This document shows positions 1-5,821 of a stretch of 12,449 nucleotides of DNA, piece after piece; position 1 is the stretch's first letter, and each line of letters starts with the position of its first letter. The position numbers and the translations under genes were made by a program. The notes below the pieces were generated by a model. The model was not told the origin of the DNA and searched no databases. It was given only the letters and a program-made list of their open reading frames with translations. Source of the DNA: JBCCRV01 sp047619315 (GTDB lineage Bacteria; Myxococcota_A; Polyangia; Polyangiales; Houyiibacteriaceae); assembly GCA_047619315.1 (NCBI GenBank), contig JBLHKB010000161.1, positions 1-12,449 on the forward strand, in the 5' to 3' direction.

Positions 1-1
1 G

Positions 2-1264
2 GAGCTACTCTCGGGTGTCGCAAGTGCCCTCGACCTGATGCACACCAAGGGCATGGTCCATCGAGACATCAAGCCCGACAATATGATGCTGGTGCGGCGA
101 GAGGATGGCGAAGAGACCGTCAAGCTGCTGGATTTTGGGTTAGCCGCGTTGATGCAGTCCACGTCGCGGATGACACAGCAAGGCTCGATTTTCGGAACCC
201 CGCATTATATGTCACCAGAGGCCGCGACGGGAGAGATGCCCGATTCCAGGGGTGATATCTACTCGCTCGCCACCGTCGCCTTTGAGCTTCTGACGGGGGA
301 GCTCCCGTTTGATGCCGAACACCCGATGCGAATCCTGACGCTGAAGCTCAACCAGGATGCCGTGCGCTTGAACGATGTCTCGAAGCGCGTCTTTTCGACG
401 GATGTCGAGAAGGTCATCGCGAAGTCCCTCGCCCTGGAGCCGGAGTGGCGACATGAGACCTGTCGGGAGTTCATCGATGAGCTTCGAAACGCGTGTGATG
501 GTTCGAACGTTCGACCCGCGAGGGGGACTGAGCGTTTGCCGCTTCCGCAGCCGGCTACCTATCGAGCATCGGGTCGCCAGCCAGCGCGTGTCCCGAAGAA
601 GCCCGAGGCGAACATTGACGCAGCAATGTCGCTCCCAACTCGCTCTCGGCGGCCGCTCTTGATCGTGGCGGCGCTCCTGCTGCTGGGTGTTGGGGGAGCG
701 ACTCTCTGGGCGGGTCAACCGAGCGAGGAAGCGGATGCAAGCGACCTTGCGTCAGTAGACCAGCCGAGCACCTTACCCGAGCCATCGCCTTTGGCGGAGC
801 TGGAGCAAGAGGCTGACGAAGTCCCTGAGATCGAGGACGTTGCGATGGTGGAGTCTGTGGTCGTTCCACCGCCGCCCTCGATGCGGATTCGACGCGGCAT
901 GACGTCGGCCATGATGACGATCGTCTCCGAAATGGAAATCGCCACGCCTGCTGCGATGAACGCAAACCCGGAGCTGACACCAGAGCGTGCACCGAGTGCC
1001 GACCCCGAACGAGCGGCGCGGCTGACCCGAGAAGGCACGACCGCTTTTGCGCAGGGCCGTCTCCCGGCGGCGGTGAACTTGTTTCGGGAAGCGACGCAAG
1101 TCGCGCCCGCGTACTCCGCTGCGTGGCGGGGTCTGGGTCTCGCGAACGAGCGCTTCGGACGACAGCGGGAGGCTCGTCGTGCCTACGGTCGATACCTACG
1201 TTTGGCGCCACGCGCAGCGGATGCCGCCGCTATTCGGCAGCGTATGTCCTCGCTCGGCGATTGA
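2..1264 (+). CDS. Ser/Thr protein kinase with TM helix and TPR tail (5' partial)
   Basis: This is the C-terminal part of a Hanks-type (PknB-like) Ser/Thr kinase. The frame is already open at base 2, reading ELLSGVASALDLMHTKGMVH, so the glycine loop, catalytic lysine and helix C lie upstream. Numbering from the methionine at 38, the catalytic loop HRDIKPDN is at 8-15 (Asp10), DFG at 32-34, and the activation/P+1 segment GTPHYMSPE at 53-61. DIYSLATVAFELLTG follows as a normal helix F. After the kinase comes a Pro-rich linker, a single hydrophobic helix near 206-226, an acidic Pro-rich stretch, and a C-terminal TPR-like region near 323-400 (two helical pairs rich in Ala and Arg). Expected topology is kinase in the cytoplasm and TPR tail outside the inner membrane. 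It ends 8 bp before the convergent FHA-type regulator. The methionine at 38 is internal and is not the true start. Substrates are unknown. Confidence 0.93.
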   Translation, partial: ELLSGVASALDLMHTKGMVHRDIKPDNMMLVRREDGEETVKLLDFGLAALMQSTSRMTQQGSIFGTPHYMSPEAATGEMPDSRGDIYSLATVAFELLTGELPFDAEHPMRILTLKLNQDAVRLNDVSKRVFSTDVEKVIAKSLALEPEWRHETCREFIDELRNACDGSNVRPARGTERLPLPQPATYRASGRQPARVPKKPEANIDAAMSLPTRSRRPLLIVAALLLLGVGGATLWAGQPSEEADASDLASVDQPSTLPEPSPLAELEQEADEVPEIEDVAMVESVVVPPPPSMRIRRGMTSAMMTIVSEMEIATPAAMNANPELTPERAPSADPERAARLTREGTTAFAQGRLPAAVNLFREATQVAPAYSAAWRGLGLANERFGRQREARRAYGRYLRLAPRAADAAAIRQRMSSLGD

Positions 1265-1272
1265 ACCGCTTT

Positions 1273-2607
1273 TTAGCGGAGCTTGTGCCGTTTCAGCAGC
1301 GAGAAGAGGTAGGAACGGTCAATGCCGGCGACCCTCGCCGCTTCCGACACGTTCTCGGTGCAGCGCTCAAGCAGCTGGGCGAGATAGAGGACTTCAAACG
1401 CGCGTAGCACCTCTATACGCGCCTTCTTGAAGGGCAGCTCATTGATACGCGCAACATTGATGGAGTTCTCGGGGCTGGTGAACTCATCCTGGGACTGGTG
1501 AATCGCTTCATCGAGGTCGGGCGTCTCGCCCATGGCGACGGTCGCTTCGACGAGGTTTCTCAGCTCTCGTACGTTCCCCGGCCAATGGTGCTCTTGAAGT
1601 GCCTTGAGCGTCTTTCCGTCGAACAACGACGCGAAGAGATGCTCACGCCCGGACTCCTCGAGGAAGTGTTCGACCAGCAGCGGGATATCGTCGGGGCGAT
1701 CCCTCAGAGTCGGCACGCGCAGCGTGAGAATGGCTAAGCGGTAGTAGAGATCCAGTCGAAAACTGTTCGAATTGACATCGGCGCGGAGGTCGCGGTTTGT
1801 GGCCGCGACGCCGCGCACGTCCACGGCGATGTCCTCGCGTCCGCCCACCCGTCGAAACCTGCGCCGTTCGAGTGCGCCCAAGAGCGTCGGTTGAAGTTCA
1901 GCGGGGAGCTCTCCGATCTCATCGAGGAAAAGGGTTCCGCCGTTGGCTCGCTCAAACGCCCCAATATGCCGTCGTTCGGCTCCTGTAAATGCCCCCCGCT
2001 CATGTCCAAAGAGCTCGCTGGCGATGAGATTGGGAGAGAGAGAGCCGCAGTCCACGACCTCGAAAGGATCCGCCGCTCGCGGGGAGAGGTCATGGAGCGC
2101 TTGGGCGATGAGTTCCTTACCGGTCCCTGATTCACCGACCAGGAGCACCGAGGTTCCACCTATCGCGGCTCTGCCGGTCTGAGCCATCAGGCGGCGCATT
2201 TTTCTCGACCGACCACGTAGGCCACCGAGCGCAGTCTCTTGATGAAGCTCAACGGTGACGTTGTTGCCTTCACGAATACGAACTTGCGAGCGTCCGATCG
2301 TGAGGATCGTTTCGGCTGGCACGACACCACGCTCGATACGAACGGATCCGACGACGGTCCCGTTGGTGGAGCCTTGATCGGTGACGAGCACGCCGGACGC
2401 TTCGCGGGAGAGTTCGACGTGGTAGCGGGAGACCGTCGAGTCGTTGAGCACCAGGTCGTTCCCGTCCGCTGTGCCGATGGCCACGGTCTCGGACGTGGCC
2501 ACGTAGGACGCGCCCATGTCTGGCCCTTCGACCACATCCACAGTCAGGGTGCGTATGGGTATGCCTCGCGTCGTGCTGCTTAACCGCGAAGTGGACTGAT
2601 CAGTCAT
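1273..2607 (-). CDS. FHA-domain sigma-54-dependent transcriptional activator (EBP)
   Basis: This 444-residue bacterial enhancer-binding protein has an FHA sensor instead of a receiver domain. The FHA domain spans about residues 20-112, with the phosphothreonine-binding motifs SRYH (60-63) and STNG (80-83). The AAA+ sigma-54 domain spans about 125-365 and is complete: Walker A GESGTGKE (158-165), the sigma-54-contacting loop GAFTGA (205-210), Walker B TLFLDEI (225-231), putative arginine-finger region LDLYYRL (285-291), and sensor II WPGNVREL (342-349). A Fis-type helix-turn-helix ends the protein (about 405-444). FHA domains bind phosphothreonine peptides, so its activity is probably set by a Ser/Thr kinase; the convergent kinase at 2-1264 is an obvious but unproven candidate. 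FHA-type EBPs are a known class in Myxococcus. The ATG at 2605-2607 is the longest in-frame start, with only a weak ribosome site. It is divergent from the Ig-repeat lipoprotein, which has a sigma-54-like promoter. Confidence 0.95.
   Translation of the reverse strand: MTDQSTSRLSSTTRGIPIRTLTVDVVEGPDMGASYVATSETVAIGTADGNDLVLNDSTVSRYHVELSREASGVLVTDQGSTNGTVVGSVRIERGVVPAETILTIGRSQVRIREGNNVTVELHQETALGGLRGRSRKMRRLMAQTGRAAIGGTSVLLVGESGTGKELIAQALHDLSPRAADPFEVVDCGSLSPNLIASELFGHERGAFTGAERRHIGAFERANGGTLFLDEIGELPAELQPTLLGALERRRFRRVGGREDIAVDVRGVAATNRDLRADVNSNSFRLDLYYRLAILTLRVPTLRDRPDDIPLLVEHFLEESGREHLFASLFDGKTLKALQEHHWPGNVRELRNLVEATVAMGETPDLDEAIHQSQDEFTSPENSINVARINELPFKKARIEVLRAFEVLYLAQLLERCTENVSEAARVAGIDRSYLFSLLKRHKLR
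2594..2605. repeat. 12-bp perfect palindrome at the EBP start codon
   Basis: The sequence gactgatcagtc is its own reverse complement and covers the first codons of the FHA-type regulator gene. Its half, gatcagtc, recurs at 2676-2683, 78 bp away, inside the divergent intergenic region. A dyad of this size repeated beside a regulator gene could be a binding site for the Fis-type helix-turn-helix (autoregulation or enhancer). This is inference from position and symmetry only. Confidence 0.35.
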
Positions 2608-2657
2608 GGGCCGAGCCTATCAGGTGTTGGGTCAGGGCCTACAGCGTCTACTCATAG

Positions 2658-2668
2658 CCATCAGATGG
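2658..2668. repeat. Inverted repeat in the divergent intergenic region
   Basis: The sequence ccatcagatgg is a 5-bp inverted repeat around one central base. It lies about 36 bp upstream of the -24 element at 2703. It is a second candidate operator or enhancer half-element for the divergent pair. It is short enough to arise by chance. Confidence 0.25.
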
Positions 2669-2702
2669 TGGGCCAGATCAGTCGAAAACGCTGGGCTTTT
2701 CC

Positions 2703-2718
2703 CGGCACGCCCCCTGCA
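2703..2718 (+). promoter_or_regulatory. Candidate sigma-54 (-24/-12) promoter of the Ig-repeat lipoprotein
   Basis: The sequence reads cGGCAC, then gcccc, then cTGCA, against the consensus TGGCAC-N5-TTGCA. It matches 9 of 11 specified bases; both mismatches are T to C in the outer T positions. The GG (2704-2705) and GC (2716-2717) dinucleotides are exactly 10 bp apart, the spacing sigma-54 requires. Transcription would begin near 2729, leaving a leader of about 22 nt that contains the ribosome site at 2740-2744 and reaches the ATG at 2751. The divergent gene encodes a complete sigma-54 activator, which makes the assignment more credible than the match alone. Confidence 0.6.
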
Positions 2719-2739
2719 AGACATCATGGAAACCCCAAC

Positions 2740-2744
2740 AAGGA
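2740..2744 (+). promoter_or_regulatory. Ribosome binding site of the Ig-repeat lipoprotein
   Basis: The sequence aagga lies 6 nt before the ATG at 2751. It supports that start, which also yields a short lipoprotein signal peptide. Confidence 0.6.
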
Positions 2745-2750
2745 AACCCC

Positions 2751-4979
2751 ATGAAACCCTGTCTAAAGCTTATCTTAAATGCGTGCCTCGTCTTTGCGGC
2801 CGCTTGCGGCTCCGTCGAGTCGCCGCCTGTGCTTGCGGCTCCGACGGTCGACGACTTCCAAAGTCCGACCAATGAAAACCCCAGCACATTTACAGGAATG
2901 GCCGAGCCTGGGGCCTCCGTCGTCGTACGCGGTGGAGCAGAAGCGGTGGCGAGCGCGACCGCTGGAGCCGACGGTGTCTTTTCGGTGGACGTCGAGTTGC
3001 GACCCGACGCCGACAACACGCTCCTCGTCTCGCAGGAACTGGGTGGCGAAGAGAGCCCCTCCGTCACGTTGACGATCACGCATGACGGCACGGCGCCTGA
3101 CACGGCGAGCCTCGACCCCGTCGTTACGCCCACGCGGAACACCCAGCCAGTTCTCGTCGGCGAAGCAGAGCCCGGCGCGCTGGTTACCGTCTCCGGCGGT
3201 GCCGCCGACGCCTCGGACAGCGCGGACGCCGTCGGTCGCTTCTCCATCGAGGTGACTCTCAACTCAGCCGTCGCTTCGGTCACCGAGAACAACCTTGTGC
3301 TCATCGTGCAGGACGAAGCCGGGAACGAGAGCGGACCTCTCAACGTCACCATCGTTCACAACCCGAACATCGAGATCGACGCTCCTATGGTCGACGCCGT
3401 TCCTAGCCACGTGAACGAACAGACTCTCACTCTCACTGGCCAGTCGGTGCCCGATGTCTCGATCACCGTCGCTGGAGCGACTGACCCGGTCATGGTCATG
3501 ACCGACGGAGCCGGCGCCTTCTCTGCTGACGTGGTGCTTCGCGCAAACGAGAGCAACAGCCTGAGCGTCTTCGCCGTCGTCCCCGGAACCGGCGCGTCCA
3601 GCCCTCCGTTCCCACTCGTCGTCATTCATGACGACATCGCGCCGGAGGTACCAGCTTTGGATCCGACTGCATCACCGACCGGCGCAGAGCTCGTGCAACT
3701 CAGAGGGCGCAGCGAACGACGCGCGCAGATCGCCATCACGGGCGGAGCTGCCCCAGTCATGATCGACGCGGACGAGGACGGCGAGTTCACCGTCGTCGTG
3801 ATGCTCACCCTCGACTCACTAAATGAGCTGGTGGTCACCGCGACGGACATCGCGGGCAACACCGGTGAAGCGACGATGCTCTCCATCGAGCAGGATTCAG
3901 CGCTTGAAGCTCCTGTCACAGTCGATCCGACCGCTTCGGTCACCGCGACCAACCCTGTCATGCTCACTGGATTGACTGAAGCAACGGTCATGGTCGAGAT
4001 CGTGGGCGGCGCCGCGCCGGTCACCGTCACAAGCCTCGCGGATGGAACGTTCAGCGCGAGTGTCATGCTCACGGCGAACGCTCGAAACGAACTGCGTGTT
4101 CGCCGAGTCGGCGGGATGGTCGACACGATCGTTGTCATCGAGCACGACGACGTGTCACCTGCCGCACCTGGCATCGACCCGCTCGCCAGCCCGACGAACC
4201 GAACCAACATCGTTGTGTCGGGTTCCACCGAACCAAATGCTCGTATCTCCGTCTCCGGCGGCACCGCGGCTTCAAACACGACGGCGGACGAAGCAGGAGG
4301 CTACTCGGCGAACGTGAGTATCCCTGAGGATGCCGCCACGTCCCTCACCGTGATCGCCACCGACCGCGCTGGGAACTCGTCGGCTCCTTCGATGGTATCG
4401 GTGACCCACTCGGGTACCGCTCCCGATGCTCCCGAGGTCGACAACGCAAGTCCCGCTGACACGAACATGGCGATCCATACGGTCACCGGACGAGTGCTCA
4501 CACCTGGACCAGGTATCTCGGTGCGTGTCGATGGGGGCGCATCCGCCGCCACCGCTGACACCGACGAGGCCACCGGCAGCTTCACGGTCGAGGTCACTCT
4601 GAACGCAAACGCCGACAACGAGCTCTCCGTGATCTCAGTCGAGGGCGCGATCGAGAGTCCTCCGGCGCTCGTCAACATCACCCACGACGACATCGCACCC
4701 GTCGCTCCCGACGGCGGGGCGGTCTCTCTTGGCAACGCAGGCATTGGCGGATGTACGCTTCGAGGCAACATCAACGTGACCGGCGGCTTGTCCTCGGTGG
4801 AAGCCTTTTCCACCGTGCGAGTGCTCAATGTCACCACGGGCGGTACGTCGGCGACCACTGCGTCCAGCGACGGCTCGTTCACTACAGGCATCCCCGGATG
4901 CAACGGCGACGTGTTGCGGCTTACCGCCGCCGACGCTGCGACGAACGTCAGCGAAGCCACTGAGTTGACGGTCTCCTAG
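2751..4979 (+). CDS. Lipoprotein with eight Ig-like repeats
   Basis: This is a 742-residue exported surface or periplasmic protein. Residues 1-19 look like a lipoprotein signal (MKP, a hydrophobic core, then FAAAC with Cys19 as the acylation site), though Ala rather than Leu is at -3. The rest is eight tandem beta-rich modules of about 84-94 residues. Each contains the pattern of a bacterial Ig-like (Big_6-type) domain: a TLTG-like strand, EPGA(x)VTV(x)GGA, a turn D(x)DG(x)F(S/T), a strand with V(x)L, and often TD(x)AGN near the end. The last module (649-742) is the most divergent and has the only two cysteines beyond the signal region, Cys668 and Cys717, which could form a disulfide. There is no membrane anchor other than the lipid, and no catalytic domain is visible. 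An adhesin, matrix or cell-surface structural role is a reasonable guess, but the function is not shown. Transcription probably starts at the sigma-54 element at 2703-2718 and ends at the hairpin at 5013-5049. Confidence 0.9.
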   Translation: MKPCLKLILNACLVFAAACGSVESPPVLAAPTVDDFQSPTNENPSTFTGMAEPGASVVVRGGAEAVASATAGADGVFSVDVELRPDADNTLLVSQELGGEESPSVTLTITHDGTAPDTASLDPVVTPTRNTQPVLVGEAEPGALVTVSGGAADASDSADAVGRFSIEVTLNSAVASVTENNLVLIVQDEAGNESGPLNVTIVHNPNIEIDAPMVDAVPSHVNEQTLTLTGQSVPDVSITVAGATDPVMVMTDGAGAFSADVVLRANESNSLSVFAVVPGTGASSPPFPLVVIHDDIAPEVPALDPTASPTGAELVQLRGRSERRAQIAITGGAAPVMIDADEDGEFTVVVMLTLDSLNELVVTATDIAGNTGEATMLSIEQDSALEAPVTVDPTASVTATNPVMLTGLTEATVMVEIVGGAAPVTVTSLADGTFSASVMLTANARNELRVRRVGGMVDTIVVIEHDDVSPAAPGIDPLASPTNRTNIVVSGSTEPNARISVSGGTAASNTTADEAGGYSANVSIPEDAATSLTVIATDRAGNSSAPSMVSVTHSGTAPDAPEVDNASPADTNMAIHTVTGRVLTPGPGISVRVDGGASAATADTDEATGSFTVEVTLNANADNELSVISVEGAIESPPALVNITHDDIAPVAPDGGAVSLGNAGIGGCTLRGNINVTGGLSSVEAFSTVRVLNVTTGGTSATTASSDGSFTTGIPGCNGDVLRLTAADAATNVSEATELTVS
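2838..4976 (+). repeat. Tandem array of eight Ig-like coding repeats
   Basis: Approximate module boundaries are 2838-3092, 3093-3368, 3369-3638, 3639-3902, 3903-4154, 4155-4418, 4419-4694 and 4695-4976. The modules are protein-level repeats and are diverged at DNA level. They alternate. Even modules carry an AGN turn near their end (DEAGN, TDIAGN, TDRAGN, and ADAATN in the last) and mostly open with a DP(x)(x)(S/T)PT-type linker. Odd modules lack AGN, have a V(x)G(x)(x)xSP-like segment in its place in most copies, and close with HDG or HDD. This suggests a two-domain unit of about 175 residues duplicated as a block. Confidence 0.8.
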
Positions 4980-4987
4980 TAGCCCGG

Positions 4988-5008
4988 TCACGCGGCTGAG
5001 CCGCGTGA
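4988..5008. terminator. GC-rich hairpin after the Ig-repeat lipoprotein
   Basis: A perfect 9-bp stem, tcacgcggc pairing with gccgcgtga, encloses the loop tga. It begins 9 bp after the lipoprotein stop and has no T tract of its own. It may be an mRNA 3'-end stabiliser or the first half of a tandem terminator with the hairpin at 5013. Confidence 0.5.
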
Positions 5009-5012
5009 ATGT

Positions 5013-5049
5013 GACAAAAGGCGAGCCCGTAGCGGGCTCGCCTTTTGTC
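5013..5049. terminator. Strong bidirectional intrinsic terminator
   Basis: A perfect 17-bp stem (gacaaaaggcgagcccg and its exact complement) surrounds the 3-nt loop tag. The stem carries an A run on the left and a T run on the right, so a GC-rich hairpin with a following U run forms on either strand. It sits between two convergent genes, the Ig-repeat lipoprotein and the six-cysteine lipoprotein, and should stop transcription of both. Confidence 0.9.
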
Positions 5050-5078
5050 GTTGTTGTTCGATCGGCAATCGCGCGCGT

Positions 5079-5549
5079 TTACTCGCTCGCTGTGAACGTT
5101 CCGCCAAACATCGTGCATGCGGGCTCAGCCTGTTCAGCCGTGACCCCTTCGTAGAAGTAGCGCGTCTCGTTGTTGCGCTCCTTCTGACAGGTTCCGATGA
5201 TGTTCTCGGTGGGGCACTCCCCGCCCTCAGTCCAGGTGCCAATACCCGCGATGCCTTCGCAGCCCGCCTGTTCACCAGCGAGCGTGAAGGAGGGTGGCGC
5301 AATCTGGTAGCAGAGGTGATTGCTCGCTTGGTTGCAAGTGTAACGCGTGCCGGTCGGCTCTTCCGCAGCCGGCGCTTCCACAGCGAGCGCTTCCGCAGCG
5401 GGCTCGGCTGTGGCTTCCGCGGCTTCTGCTGCCGCTTCGTCGAGGGCCTCCTGCAGTGCGTTGGTGGCGGCGCTCGGCTCTTGAGCGTTTTCTTCACCGC
5501 TCGAACAGGCCATGAAGAAGCTGAAGACGAAAATGCAGGACGTTTTCAC
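5079..5549 (-). CDS. Small lipoprotein with Ala/Glu-rich spacer and six-cysteine domain
   Basis: This is a 156-residue protein of unrecognised family. It begins with a very short signal, MKTSCIFVFSFFMAC, with FMAC as the lipobox and Cys15 as the acylation site. Residues 27-66 are almost entirely Ala and Glu with some Pro, Thr and Leu, forming an extended or helical spacer. The C-terminal domain (about 67-156) has six cysteines at 72, 80, 97, 112, 121 and 145, enough for three disulfides, together with many Gly and aromatic residues. The start is a GTG at 5547-5549, supported by GAGG 7 nt upstream on that strand (5557-5560) and by the signal peptide fitting exactly from it. It likely sits in the outer or inner membrane facing the periplasm or surface. 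It is transcribed alone, ends at the shared terminator at 5013-5049, and is divergent from the membrane kinase at 5822. No catalytic motif is visible. Confidence 0.82.
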   Translation of the reverse strand: MKTSCIFVFSFFMACSSGEENAQEPSAATNALQEALDEAAAEAAEATAEPAAEALAVEAPAAEEPTGTRYTCNQASNHLCYQIAPPSFTLAGEQAGCEGIAGIGTWTEGGECPTENIIGTCQKERNNETRYFYEGVTAEQAEPACTMFGGTFTASE

Positions 5550-5572
5550 AGGAGAACCTCGGGGCAGAGAAA

Positions 5573-5592
5573 ATCGCGGAGGATGCCGCGAT
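5573..5592 (-). promoter_or_regulatory. Possible leader hairpin of the six-cysteine lipoprotein
   Basis: A 7-bp inverted repeat, atcgcgg and ccgcgat, flanks a 6-nt loop. Read on the minus strand it is followed by tttctc and then, about 15 nt further on, by the GTG start's ribosome site. It could be a leader stem-loop or a weak attenuator. No promoter was identified in the 5550-5821 intergenic stretch, and no small gene in it has independent support. Confidence 0.3.
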
Positions 5593-5821
5593 GCGTTCTA
5601 CGTTCCAGACTTCGTGGCCTTCCTTTTGGTCGAATTGAACCGTTCTGAGGTCGACGAGAAGCGTGGCCCGCCCGCCCATGTAGGGAAGAGGGGCACGAGG
5701 AATGGTGGACCGATCACGGGCCGGAGGCTAAACAAGGCCGAAAGTGGTGAGGCCCTCCAAAAACGCTCAATCCCAATATGGTCTGTAGCGTCCACAGCAT
5801 TGCGACGACCGTGTAGCTGAG

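Noticed and set aside
555..1211. 218-codon minus-strand frame opposite the first kinase
   Set aside because: Arg/Ser/Pro-rich low-complexity shadow of a real gene.
1266..1279. Hairpin ccgct-tttt-agcgg between the first kinase and the FHA regulator as a terminator
   Set aside because: Only a 5-bp stem with the T run in the loop and none after it; not convincing as an intrinsic terminator on either strand.
4301..4960. 219-codon minus-strand frame (and a similar one at 3626-4279) opposite the Ig-repeat gene
   Set aside because: The Ser/Thr/Val-rich translation is the complement of the repeat coding pattern; no start context or signal supports it.
5616..5634. Sigma-54-like element upstream of the membrane kinase (tggccttccttttgg)
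   Set aside because: The -12 GC is replaced by GG and the conserved -24 CAC is missing; spacing alone is not enough.
5512..5820. 102-codon plus-strand frame across the 5550-5821 intergenic region
   Set aside because: It begins inside the antisense of the lipoprotein signal peptide, has no recognisable domain, and runs to the start of the kinase gene; it is better explained as non-coding leader and promoter DNA.
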